In this document: positions 35,257 through 43,716 of the stretch, in pieces
Numbering within the stretch: position 1 is the stretch's first letter
How the letters are laid out: each line of letters opens with the position of its first letter
Assembly: GCF_003627955.1 (NCBI RefSeq)
Contig: NZ_RBWS01000006.1
Coordinates: 62,001 to 126,000, forward strand
Direction: 5' to 3'
DNA length: 64,000 nt
Origin: Sphingobacterium puteale
Lineage (GTDB): Bacteria; Bacteroidota; Bacteroidia; Sphingobacteriales; Sphingobacteriaceae
Translations under genes and position numbers: made by a program
The notes under the pieces: model-generated
What the model was told of the DNA's origin: nothing
What the model saw: the letters and a program-made list of their open reading frames with translations, nothing else
Database searches by the model: none

Positions 35257-35561
35257 TTATTTTCTATATGTTGTTAGCGTGATACTCGTTTGTCTTTTGA
35301 AGTATCTTGCCATATATGATATGTATTCAAAGTTTAGGCGGTATGCAATCGCTTGATCGGTAAGTCCGTGTTATGTAATACCCCTCCCTTTTTATTTAAA
35401 GGTGTTAAATTTTTGTAAATCATGTGTTTGTGTTGATATCTCATGGAGCTTTCTGTTATCTGGGAGAGATAATATGGAGTGATATTTAATTGCTCCGCAT
35501 GGAAGGAGATATTCTGCCCGATGGTATTATGCTTAACGATCGATCCCAGAATTTCCAGCAT
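35257..35561 (-). pseudogene. AraC-family regulator remnant, frameshifted
   Basis: The minus strand from 35561 reads ISFHAEQLNITPYYLSQITE, the first helix-turn-helix of AraC proteins, and HNTDLPIKRL, then stops at 35334. Shifting frame near 35350-35360 gives IAYRLNFEYISYMARYFKRQ, then TSITLTTYRK and a stop at 35257, which is the second helix-turn-helix and the normal C-terminus. The N-terminal sensing domain is missing; a TGA stands just upstream of the ATG at 35561. So only the DNA-binding end survives, broken by a frameshift. Confidence 0.8.
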
Positions 35562-35672
35562 AGGCCTGCTGTATCATAAAAATAAATTAAATTCGTAAAG
35601 CCGTAATCAGGGGGATTTCAGCTGTTAATTGATAATAGAATAGAAAGAGTGTCAGGCACATCATAAAATTTA

Positions 35673-36278
35673 ATGAAGAAAAAATACATAATTGTTATAG
35701 GAGTTTTAGCATCTATCGCTGCATTAGTAATAGGATATCTCATTTTTCTCAGTGCTTTGAGCGGAATTGGAAACCCGACCGGAGGACGAGGGCCTGATTA
35801 TCCTTATTTTATTACGACCGAGCCAGTAACGGTTAAAAAAATTGTTGTTCCTAAAGGAACAAAGCTGATATACGAGGAACAGTTTTTTAAGAAAGGACAA
35901 CAGGACAAAATAATGAATGAAAAAAAACTTACCGATATCCATTTAGCCGAAGGAAAAACAATAGATTGGGGAGGGGCGCCCGTTTATATGATTACTAAAT
36001 TTTTCAATCCTGAAATGACGGGATACTCGGTGTTCGCAGATTTTAGCCAATTGAGTGATGAACAAAGAACCAAATTTTCCGAATTATGGCGGCATTGCGG
36101 GGGAGAGTTGGGCGTGCTGGTCAAAGATGCAGATGACTGGACTTTTGATACGAAAAACATTACAGATATTTCCGATTGCAGCGTGAACTATCAGCGTTAT
36201 TTTAAGGAAGATGATAGGCAGCAAAAGTTTCTTGACAGTCTGTATAGTGCAATGGGAAAGCAAATCAAAACCAAATAA
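35673..36278 (+). CDS. Hypothetical membrane-anchored protein, 201 aa
   Basis: Not recognised. One N-terminal hydrophobic helix (about residues 4-28, IIVIGVLASIAALVIGYLIFL) without an obvious cleavage site suggests an anchor with the rest in the periplasm. The soluble part has a Gly-rich linker and a beta pattern (TVKKIVVPKGTKLIYEEQF, TIDWGGAPVYMITKFF). The next gene starts 1 nt after the stop codon, so the two are probably one operon. No catalytic motif seen. Codon use is AT-rich like its neighbours. Confidence 0.65.
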   Translation: MKKKYIIVIGVLASIAALVIGYLIFLSALSGIGNPTGGRGPDYPYFITTEPVTVKKIVVPKGTKLIYEEQFFKKGQQDKIMNEKKLTDIHLAEGKTIDWGGAPVYMITKFFNPEMTGYSVFADFSQLSDEQRTKFSELWRHCGGELGVLVKDADDWTFDTKNITDISDCSVNYQRYFKEDDRQQKFLDSLYSAMGKQIKTK

Positions 36279-36279
36279 A

Positions 36280-36921
36280 ATGAATAGAATTAATAAATAT
36301 TTTTGTCACTGCTTTATATTCATTTTAATTTCAGGCCCAATGATGCTATTCTCTCAGCGTATTAAAAATAAAAACAATTATACTTATCAGGTTAGAGAAG
36401 AAAGTGGGGATCTAAATCATGATGGCAAAATGGACAAAGTAACCGTGAAAATGGATACTGTAGCTGAAACAAGACCGTTACGATTGCAAATTTTCCTGTC
36501 TCAACCACGTGGAAAGTTAACATTGGCGGTATCCTCAGATAAAATCATCGAACCGCAGTATCCTGCTGAAAACAGGGGCAATTTTAATGGTTTTCAAATT
36601 CCTGATTTTTTTATAGAAAAAGGAATTTTAAAAATGCGGAGCGAAATTAAACACGGAAATATTACCTGCCACTTCAAATATAACAAGGGCAGTTTTGAAT
36701 TGATCTATATCGATAAGCTCACATACGACACGACTAAAGGTTATATGAATGAAAATACCATATTGACAGAAACTAAATTTGACCTGATTACAGGGATTAG
36801 AACTGAAACCGATGAGAGATTAGGCTTAGCTAAGGTGTTGAAATTAAGGAAGAAAAGAGTTTTAATAAGACCTTTGCCTAAAATACAGGATTTTAAATTT
36901 TCAGACATAGATCTGTATTGA
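36280..36921 (+). CDS. Hypothetical secreted protein, 213 aa, with calcium-loop-like motif
   Basis: Not recognised as a family. ATG 36280 (MNRINKYFCHCFIFILIS...) gives a signal peptide ending near LFSQ and lies 1 nt after the previous stop; an in-frame earlier ATG at 36211 overlaps the previous gene and is rejected. Residues about 45-58 (SGDLNHDGKMDKVTV) resemble the D-x-D/N-x-D-G calcium loop found in FG-GAP and dockerin repeats. The remainder is beta-rich. It ends at 36921, one base before the last base of the convergent MORN-repeat gene. Confidence 0.65.
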   Translation: MNRINKYFCHCFIFILISGPMMLFSQRIKNKNNYTYQVREESGDLNHDGKMDKVTVKMDTVAETRPLRLQIFLSQPRGKLTLAVSSDKIIEPQYPAENRGNFNGFQIPDFFIEKGILKMRSEIKHGNITCHFKYNKGSFELIYIDKLTYDTTKGYMNENTILTETKFDLITGIRTETDERLGLAKVLKLRKKRVLIRPLPKIQDFKFSDIDLY

Positions 36922-38358
36922 TTATGATCCATCTTCTTCGAACGGATCTATGTTTATTGTATTTTCAGGCTCGCCTTTTTCGTTATAATAGGTCCGTTTG
37001 TTTGTTTTATAATTATCAATGCTTTTTAACTGTCCCGTTTCGATGCGGTAGACGCGCCATTTACCGGCTTTTTTTTTTCCGCGTGTATACCGACCTGTTT
37101 TTAATAATTTTCCATTTTTACCGTACCAATTCCATTGATCGGTCTTATCGCCGTTGGCATATTGTCCGGTGATTTCTATTTGCCCATTGTTGTGGTACCA
37201 TTTCCATTGATCAATTTGCTGTCCATTATTATCGTAATTTCCCTCCGCCTGCAATTGACCATTCTCGTAATACCATAACCATTTGCCAACACTTTTATTT
37301 TCTTTGGTGGTTCCCTGATTTTTTAGCAGTCCATTTTCGTGATAGTATTTCCATTCTCCAATTTTAACGCCATTATCCATAATTCCGGTGGCTTCCAGTT
37401 GACCGTTTTCATAATAAAAATTCCATTCGCCAAATAATTTTCCCGCTTTATAGTGAGCGAGATTCATCAGGTTCTTATTGTGATAATACCATTTCCATTC
37501 CCCAGTTTTTAAACTGTCTTTCATTTCTCCGACACAGCGTAATTGGCCGTTATCATAATATTCCATCAACAAGCCATTTTCTTTATTTGCCGCAAAGTTT
37601 TTAATGGCTTTGATTTCTCCGTCTTCAGTATACCATTTCCATTCCCCTATTTTTTCTCCATTGCTGCTGTTTCCGGTAACGGATGGTGATCCATTTGAGT
37701 TATAATAAATATAAAGACCATCTTCTTTGTTGTTGAGATAGTTTCGAATACCTTGTAAGGCGCCATCTTCAGTATACCATTTCCATTCTCCTGTTTTTGC
37801 AGCCATTTTATATTCTCCTGTAGACCGGAGTTGCCCATTTTCATGGTAGAATTTCCATTCCCCGGTTTTAACACCGTGATGGATCATTCCTACTGCTTCC
37901 GAATGACCATTTTCGTAGTAATATTTCCATTCTCCAATCGCTTTGCCGTTGATCAAATTTCCAATTTTGCTTAATTGTCCGTTTTCATAATAAGACCGCC
38001 ATTGGCCTGTTTCCTGATCATCTTTGTATTTTCCTGTTGCTAACAATTGGCCATTCCGATGGAATTCTTTAGACCGTCCATCTCGTTTTCCTTTTTTATA
38101 AGTAGAAATAATCTGCGTATTACCGTTTCTATAAAATCCTTTCCATTCTCCCTGCAATTCCCCTTTTTTATATCTCCCGACATACTTTACATTGCCGTTA
38201 TCATGATAATACACCCATTTGCCCGTTTTTAGACCATTTTTATCCAACGACCCCTGCTTTTTTAAACTGTCGCTTTCTACAATTACTTTGTGTTCTGATT
38301 GAGCGTACATGCTTCCGGATAAATTCAATAGCAATAAAAATAGAGTGATATTTTTCAT
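36922..38358 (-). CDS. Secreted MORN/YwqK-type repeat protein, 478 aa
   Basis: Exported protein (signal peptide MKNITLFLLLLNLSGSMYAQ) made almost entirely of about 17 units of roughly 23 residues with the pattern G-x-W-x-(W/Y)-Y-x-x-NGQL-x-x-x-G-x-Y-x-x-G-x-K, for example TGEWKFYHENGQLRSTGEYK. Such beta-hairpin repeats occur in proteins annotated as YwqK-family antitoxins of toxin-antitoxin systems and in MORN proteins, but the signal peptide argues against a cytoplasmic antitoxin. Units 7-9 carry variant KWYTEDG cores. The stop codon abuts the end of the convergent 213-aa gene. Function unknown. Confidence 0.85.
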   Translation of the reverse strand: MKNITLFLLLLNLSGSMYAQSEHKVIVESDSLKKQGSLDKNGLKTGKWVYYHDNGNVKYVGRYKKGELQGEWKGFYRNGNTQIISTYKKGKRDGRSKEFHRNGQLLATGKYKDDQETGQWRSYYENGQLSKIGNLINGKAIGEWKYYYENGHSEAVGMIHHGVKTGEWKFYHENGQLRSTGEYKMAAKTGEWKWYTEDGALQGIRNYLNNKEDGLYIYYNSNGSPSVTGNSSNGEKIGEWKWYTEDGEIKAIKNFAANKENGLLMEYYDNGQLRCVGEMKDSLKTGEWKWYYHNKNLMNLAHYKAGKLFGEWNFYYENGQLEATGIMDNGVKIGEWKYYHENGLLKNQGTTKENKSVGKWLWYYENGQLQAEGNYDNNGQQIDQWKWYHNNGQIEITGQYANGDKTDQWNWYGKNGKLLKTGRYTRGKKKAGKWRVYRIETGQLKSIDNYKTNKRTYYNEKGEPENTINIDPFEEDGS

Positions 38359-38625
38359 ATTTTTTGTTTAATTATTTTCTCAGTTAGAGAATCCGGTAAA
38401 AGCACTGTAGAACTGAATCTGATATTGAACATGTCTTAATGCTGGTATGAAGGTCAGATTTTTTTCTATAACTTTTCTTTATTGATTTATATTCGATAGA
38501 TCCAGTTTATTATTCGATTTATTCTGAAGTAAATAGTAGAGCAGGAGTAAACATCCATTACCAACAGAATATGTTCGATAAAATGGATGTTTTTAATGCT
38601 TTTTTCTAGATTAATTTTGTATTGT

Positions 38626-39159
38626 TTATTTTTCTTTACTGTAATGTAATTGTGTAAGTCCTGTTTCAAAAGTTTTTGCTGTTATTAGCTTAAGTGTTTG
38701 TTCAGGTCGGCCGTCTTTGAATAGCTTTGTTCCATTACCTAATAAGATTGGTATGACAGAAATCACAAATTCATCTATTAAATCCTGCTTTAACAATTCA
38801 TTTATTACTTCTGCTCCGCCGTCACAATAAATATCTTTTCCATTTTCGGATTTTAGCCTTTCGATCAATTTTGTCAGATCTCCCGTATAAAAGACGGTTC
38901 TACCCACGTTTGGTCTTTCAGTTCCTGTAATGACATACACATCACGATTTCCGTTGTCATAGTGAGATGAGCCGATATTGTTAAGGACATATTCATAGGT
39001 TTTCCGACCGACGATTAACGTGTCAATTGAATCGGTAAATTCGGCATAGCCATAATCTTCACCTTCTTTTTCCACAAGGTTTAAAAAACTGAGGTCATCA
39101 TTGGGCTTTGCAATGTAACCGTCCAAGCTCATTGCAATGAAAATTGATATTTTTCGCAT
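38626..39159 (-). CDS. Dihydrofolate-reductase-fold protein (RibD C-terminal family)
   Basis: Cytoplasmic NADPH-binding protein of 177 residues of the RibD_C/DHFR-like family, often called YyaP/YwjB type. Recognisable blocks are RKISIFIAMSLDGYIA (start), SIDTLIVGRKTYEYV, NGKDIYCDGGAEVINELLKQDLIDEF and VIPILLGNGTKLF. It is not a true DHFR and the substrate is unknown; members are often next to a regulator. The gene lies 72 bp downstream of an AraC gene on the same strand and probably belongs to its operon. Confidence 0.88.
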   Translation of the reverse strand: MRKISIFIAMSLDGYIAKPNDDLSFLNLVEKEGEDYGYAEFTDSIDTLIVGRKTYEYVLNNIGSSHYDNGNRDVYVITGTERPNVGRTVFYTGDLTKLIERLKSENGKDIYCDGGAEVINELLKQDLIDEFVISVIPILLGNGTKLFKDGRPEQTLKLITAKTFETGLTQLHYSKEK

Positions 39160-39231
39160 TTGTCTAAATTTTAATGATACTACAAAAGTAGCGTTAAACA
39201 GACACCCGTTCCTTGTAAAAATGCGACAAAA

Positions 39232-39966
39232 TTAAATTTGTGAGGGCGGAATTCCTGTATTCCTCTTGATTTCATTGCTGAGATGTGAATGGTCACAATA
39301 CCCACATTCAAAAGCGATATCCGATAAACTTCGATTTTCATCTGAATTTCTGATCATGCACAAGGCATGTTGAAAACGAATAATATTTGAATATTCTTTC
39401 GGTGATAATCCAATATGCTTCTTAAAACTTCTTTCCAGTTGCCTAACAGTAGTAAAATTGCGTCTGGATAGGTCAGGCACGGTAATTCGTCCGTTTGTTG
39501 CATGTATATCATTGATGATGGGTTGTAATTCATTATTCTTATTTATTATTCTATCCAAATAAAAACGGTTAAAGTAATCGAAGGGATTATGGAGTATCTT
39601 ATCAACGTCAAATGAACTGGATTTTTCAAATTCAATGGTATTATTGGTTAATACCTGTTGTGTCTCATATTTATAGAAGTTGCCAAAAGTGGCCGGTTTA
39701 AAGCAAACACCGACTAAATAGCTGTCGCTTTCGATGAAGCTGTCTTTGAAAGAAGTCATCGCACCCACCACATAGGTTTTTCCAAATTCCATCGAAACTG
39801 AGCCGTTGTCTGTTAGACAGTTATCTCCCAAATTCAAGAAAATACCTGCACAGCCATCGGGAAAGACCCGCTCACATTGTTTGCCCAGTTCACTTCCTTT
39901 CAGTTCCCAGTAAAAATGGATGAAGGGTTCTAATTCTTTGTAAGGTTTACTTTTTTTGTATTCCAT
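39232..39966 (-). CDS. AraC-family regulator
   Basis: Transcription regulator of 244 residues. The N-terminal half is a small sensing domain starting YKELEPFIHFYWELKG, typical of the subgroup with a DUF6597-like N-terminus. The C-terminal AraC domain has RNFTTVRQLERSFKKHIGLSPKEYSNIIRFQHAL and SLSDIAFECGYCDHSHLSNEIKRNTG (about 205-235). The DHFR-fold gene follows on the same strand. The effector is unknown. The C-terminus ends soon after the second motif, as expected. Confidence 0.88.
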   Translation of the reverse strand: MEYKKSKPYKELEPFIHFYWELKGSELGKQCERVFPDGCAGIFLNLGDNCLTDNGSVSMEFGKTYVVGAMTSFKDSFIESDSYLVGVCFKPATFGNFYKYETQQVLTNNTIEFEKSSSFDVDKILHNPFDYFNRFYLDRIINKNNELQPIINDIHATNGRITVPDLSRRNFTTVRQLERSFKKHIGLSPKEYSNIIRFQHALCMIRNSDENRSLSDIAFECGYCDHSHLSNEIKRNTGIPPSQI

Positions 39967-40441
39967 CTATTATTACAATTGATTCGTCAGGGGCGGTAAT
40001 CATGCTGCAGATCATTATTTGTGAAATTACTAAAGTATATCGTAAAGGGCAAATTCTTATGTCATAACTGCCGCTTCCTTTAGGCCATAGTATTGTATGG
40101 CTTGCTGCTCGAAGGTATTCGTCTGGTTACGATTATAGGAGGGGCGAAGCAGCCGATACTTTTTTGCATAATGATAAAATTTGACAGTAAATTGAAACAG
40201 AAATGCTAGTATTTTTTCTGTTTTTAATGTACTTTTCGAGAACTAGTGTAAACCTTTAAATCATATTCCAAAGTGTTTAAGAAAAGCATTAATAATCGTT
40301 AAAGATTTAAAAATAGGCAATTCAGTTTTTTTGGATTGAGCAGATCATTTTGCGAAAGGTTGATGGGTAAGCAAGAACCCGTCCTGGCAATAAAAAAAAG
40401 AAAATCATTAATAATCCAACTAGGATCAATATAAGCCGAAA
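39967..40441. other. Gap of about 475 bp
   Basis: AT-rich spacer between the divergent AraC and enolase-superfamily genes. No gene, terminator or good promoter box recognised; it must carry both promoters. Confidence 0.4.
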
Positions 40442-41659
40442 ATGAAAAGAAGAACATTCTTACAGGCCTTAAATTTAGGTATAGCATCAGCGACATTATA
40501 TCATGGTGTGGGAAATGCAATGTCCTTAACAGCTATCTTGGGCGGCAGCCTTCCGGACAGGGAACTCTCGTATCACCGGATACAGGAAATAAAGTATTCA
40601 ACCGTTCAGATGAAATATCCCCGACTTGTGGGGAAAAATGCCCGACTGAACCTGCACGGCTATGGGCCCAATGTCGAAATCTGTGCGATCAAAACGGACA
40701 AAGGTGCCATGGGCTGGGCTTCGTTGCGAGGATCCAGAAAAGATGCAGAGCAGATTGAAGTGGAACTCATCGGTAAAAAAGTATCTGAACTTTTTGCATC
40801 CAATTTTGGTACTTTGAATGACAGGTACATTGCTTTTGATATTGCTCTTCATGACCTTGCAGGAGTAATCCTGCAGAAACCGGTTTATGAACTACTTGGT
40901 CGTAAAAAACCTTATACCACTGACTATTATAGCGGTATGATCTATTTCGACGATTTGGAGCCATCAGAAAAACCATCAGGGATAGCCCGGATTCTGGAAG
41001 AATGTCGATATGATTATGAGGTAGGGTACAGGCAATTTAAGCTTAAGATCGGTAGGGGACATAAATGGATGCCTTTCAAGGAAGGACTCCAGCGTGATAT
41101 TGATGTAACCAATGCCGTGGCCAATGCCTTCCCTGACTGTGGCATTTTAGTTGATGGGAATAACGGCTTTACAGCGGATCAATTCATCCAATATCTAAAA
41201 GGTATTCCGTCGGTCAACTTATTCTGGATAGAAGAACCTTTTCATGAAACCGTTTCCGATTATGAAAAATTGAGAAATTACATAAAAACAGCAGGCATTG
41301 GCACTTTATTGGCAGATGGCGAAGCTGATCCTGATCCAGTGCTGCTTAAGGAACTCTTTGAAAAGAAACTACTGGACGTACATCTGACAGATATCGAAGG
41401 GCTGGGTTTCACGAACTGGAGAAGATTGATGCCAGAGTTGAAGAAACTTGGGGTCCAAGCTTCCCCACATGCCTGGGGCTCACTGCTGAAGTCTTACTAT
41501 ACGGCGCATTTGGCAGGAGGGCTGGGCAATACGGTTACCATAGAAGGGGTAACGAGCACGTCGGAGGAGGTCGATCTTTCAGGTTATAAGATTCAGGACG
41601 GTAAACTGATCCCATCGCCAGCAGCAGGTTTTGGGATGCCTCTTTTAAAGAAAATATAA
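40442..41659 (+). CDS. Enolase-superfamily enzyme (mandelate racemase/muconate lactonising type)
   Basis: Exported enolase-superfamily protein of 405 residues. The N-terminus (MKRRTFLQALNLGIASATLY) has the R-R-x-F-L of a Tat signal, so it is probably folded before export. The capping domain covers about 45-155; the barrel has the catalytic K-x-K (K200, K202 in FKLKIG), the metal ligand D238 in LVDGNNGF, E265 in IEEPF and an Asp/Glu pair in ADGEAD (292-296). The His-containing SPHAWGSLLK block replaces the usual end of the site. The reaction (racemisation, dehydration or cycloisomerisation of an acid) cannot be set; the two small proteins behind it may be linked. Confidence 0.87.
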   Translation: MKRRTFLQALNLGIASATLYHGVGNAMSLTAILGGSLPDRELSYHRIQEIKYSTVQMKYPRLVGKNARLNLHGYGPNVEICAIKTDKGAMGWASLRGSRKDAEQIEVELIGKKVSELFASNFGTLNDRYIAFDIALHDLAGVILQKPVYELLGRKKPYTTDYYSGMIYFDDLEPSEKPSGIARILEECRYDYEVGYRQFKLKIGRGHKWMPFKEGLQRDIDVTNAVANAFPDCGILVDGNNGFTADQFIQYLKGIPSVNLFWIEEPFHETVSDYEKLRNYIKTAGIGTLLADGEADPDPVLLKELFEKKLLDVHLTDIEGLGFTNWRRLMPELKKLGVQASPHAWGSLLKSYYTAHLAGGLGNTVTIEGVTSTSEEVDLSGYKIQDGKLIPSPAAGFGMPLLKKI

Positions 41660-41680
41660 TGAATGATCGAAAATAAGTTA

Positions 41681-42247
41681 ATGATGAAAAAGGCGCTCTC
41701 TAGTTTGGTTATGTTCATATCCACATTGGTTATTTTTCATGCGAAGGCTCAAGCACAAAAAAACAATAATTATGATTTTTTTGATAGTGTGGTAAACAAC
41801 CATATCCAGATTTTTCCACCTTCTGGTATTCCTTCAGCTATCGAAATGGTGCTGAAGTATTGTAAAGCAGTGGATTTTAATTTTTATGACTTACAAATTA
41901 AATGGCAAAACAAAACGGATGGTTCTTTCCGTGACTTCGACAAGAAGGAATTGTACGGAATTACTTTTTTCCAGAAATTTAACTTGCCTCGGGATGAAAG
42001 TTTTCCAATGGATAGTCTTTTTCAAACGATACAAAATGAGTTGACATCTGGTAAAAAGGTAATTATTGCACTTCAGGTCGAGACAGGCTGGTCTATTTTT
42101 GTCGTCTATAAACAAACTCCGGATGGAGAATTTGTTTCTTACAGTAAGCTAGGAAGCCATACAACGATACTTAGAAATACAAAAGAAATTGTGAAAAAGT
42201 CTAACGGTACAGAAATCATGACGTACAGTATTCTGTCTCGTTTGTAG
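41681..42247 (+). CDS. C39-peptidase-like secreted protein, catalytic residues lost
   Basis: Secreted protein of about 188 residues (signal peptide MMKKALSSLVMFISTLVIFH..., ending near AQAQ) that is a clear tandem copy of the next gene. In the copy at 42334 the motif is SCIPSAVEMVLKYY, the N-terminal Cys helix of papain-like C39 peptidases, with a later His in AGWHMFI. Here the Cys is Gly (SGIPSAIEMVL, GGT at 41825-41827) and the His is Ser (TGWSIFV), so peptidase activity is very unlikely while the fold is kept. Starts at 41681, 41684 or 41663 are possible. The gene lies 21 bp behind the enolase-superfamily gene. Confidence 0.75.
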   Translation: MMKKALSSLVMFISTLVIFHAKAQAQKNNNYDFFDSVVNNHIQIFPPSGIPSAIEMVLKYCKAVDFNFYDLQIKWQNKTDGSFRDFDKKELYGITFFQKFNLPRDESFPMDSLFQTIQNELTSGKKVIIALQVETGWSIFVVYKQTPDGEFVSYSKLGSHTTILRNTKEIVKKSNGTEIMTYSILSRL

Positions 42248-42333
42248 CGGAATGTAAGCATCTTTCGGTAGCAAGGTTCCGACGGTCAAAACACTGTACT
42301 GTTGGCTTTAGTTATAAACAAAGAATTTAAATC

Positions 42334-42921
42334 ATGAAAAAGATTCTCTTCAATTTAGTCATGTTAATATTCACTTCGGTTATTTTTCATGCAAATGCTC
42401 AGACACAAGAAAATGATAATGGCGATTTTTTTGATACTGTGGTAAATAACCATCATCAAATCTTTCAAATGTCCTGCATCCCATCGGCTGTCGAAATGGT
42501 ACTGAAGTATTATAACCTGGTAGATTTTGATTTTTATGACTTACAAAATGAATGGCAGAATAAAACTGATGGTTCTTTCCGTGACTTTGACAATAAGAAA
42601 TTATACGGCATTACTTTCTCCCAAAAATTTGTTTTGCCTCGGGATGAGAACTTTCCGATAGACAGCCTTTTTCAAACAGTAGAAAATGAATTGAAGTCTG
42701 GGAGAAAAGTGATTATTTCACTTCCGGCAGACGCGGGCTGGCATATGTTTATCATCTGCCAACAGACTCCAGATGGAGAATTTGTATCCTATAGCAAACT
42801 TGGTGATCATACTTTAATACTTAGAAATACAAAAGAAATTGTAAAAAAGTCTAACGGTACGGAAATCATGACGTACAGTACTTCTCCTGAAGTGCATTCT
42901 TTTCGAACCTCTGCTGATTAA
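42334..42921 (+). CDS. C39-peptidase-like secreted protein, catalytic Cys and His present
   Basis: Secreted papain-like fold protein of 195 residues (signal peptide MKKILFNLVMLIFTSVIFHANAQ). C48 in MSCIPSAVEMVLKYY is the expected nucleophile and H137 in AGWHMFIICQ the general base; D151-E-F or the Asp in KLGDHT may complete the site. It resembles the C39 family of bacteriocin-processing and related peptidases, but has no ABC domain, so it is a free enzyme acting outside the cytoplasm. The tandem copy upstream is catalytically dead. Substrate unknown; a pro-peptide or small peptide is possible. Confidence 0.75.
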   Translation: MKKILFNLVMLIFTSVIFHANAQTQENDNGDFFDTVVNNHHQIFQMSCIPSAVEMVLKYYNLVDFDFYDLQNEWQNKTDGSFRDFDNKKLYGITFSQKFVLPRDENFPIDSLFQTVENELKSGRKVIISLPADAGWHMFIICQQTPDGEFVSYSKLGDHTLILRNTKEIVKKSNGTEIMTYSTSPEVHSFRTSAD

Positions 42922-42998
42922 GATAAATCCTAAACGGAAGTACAATGAATAAACAATCTGACATTATAATGTATTTTTTGTTCCTGTGGAACGAGATC

Positions 42999-43346
42999 CT
43001 ACATTTTTTTCTTCGACGCTTTTGCTGACGGATTATAATCAAGACATGTTTTGATCCAGTATTCAAAATCATCAGATTTCTGAAATCCGCTAGGCTCTAC
43101 ATAGCAATACCCCTTGAGCTGCTTTCCCTTCATCATCATTGGCAAGAAGCCTTTTTTTCCGGAAACCTCATCTTCTAGTTCCGCGTTATAACGGCACATC
43201 AGATTATCGTGACTAATATTGATACACATTTTCCCGTTAACAAGAAAAGATAATCCACTGAACATCTTCTTTTCCTCAACTTCCATATTGTCTTCTAGTG
43301 AAAGTCTTTCACGGACACGATTGACAAGTTCATTATTATAGGCCAT
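42999..43346 (-). CDS. TfoX/Sxy N-terminal-domain protein
   Basis: Cytoplasmic protein of 115 residues matching the TfoX N-terminal domain family: YNNELVNRVRERLSL, EKKMFSGLSFLVNGKMCINIS, and KGYCYVEPSGFQKSDDFEYWIK. The first gene of the family regulates competence in gamma-proteobacteria; the role in Bacteroidetes is unknown. I chose ATG 43346 (MAYNNEL), the normal beginning of the domain; an in-frame ATG at 43433 would add 29 residues without similarity. The C-terminal end is Lys-rich. Confidence 0.85.
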   Translation of the reverse strand: MAYNNELVNRVRERLSLEDNMEVEEKKMFSGLSFLVNGKMCINISHDNLMCRYNAELEDEVSGKKGFLPMMMKGKQLKGYCYVEPSGFQKSDDFEYWIKTCLDYNPSAKASKKKM

Positions 43347-43716
43347 CTCTTGGGGTTTTCTATCAGTTACAATCTGACTCAATTTGCCTTTCTGCCAGAT
43401 TATTCTTGGTATTTCTTGAAGTAACATCTCCACAGTGAAAATGTTTTGGAAAGGACGTCAATCTCTAGGTTGGCTTCATAGACATTCAATGATTGGATTC
43501 GTCGATGTGGCCACAGGGGTGTTTATAATTTAGGTGATAGTTATTTGAGAAATGGTTTTCAGGCCTTCATTATTGCTAAAGATCTTATTGATTTAACTGT
43601 TCGATCTTTGTTGACTGGTTTATTAACGGATAATCATAAAGTTGTGACGGATAATAAATACTGCTCAACGAATTATAAATCATCCTTATATATCAAAAAA
43701 GCGGTAGTATATTTAT
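43347..43716. other. Gap of about 370 bp
   Basis: Spacer between the divergent TfoX-like and 43.7-kb genes. Short open frames (for example 43545-43763 plus) overlap the next gene start and lack protein-like pattern. No terminator or clear promoter box seen. Confidence 0.4.

Noticed and set aside
36211-36279. N-terminal extension of the 213-aa secreted protein
   Set aside because: It overlaps the preceding gene by 68 bp and puts charged residues before a good signal peptide.
36922-38358. Antitoxin of a toxin-antitoxin system
   Set aside because: The repeat family is sometimes named that way, but this protein has a signal peptide and no toxin gene beside it.
38487-38669. Minus-strand 60-aa frame behind the DHFR-fold gene
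   Set aside because: Overlaps the end of that gene in another frame, and is low-complexity Ile/Lys/Asn-rich.
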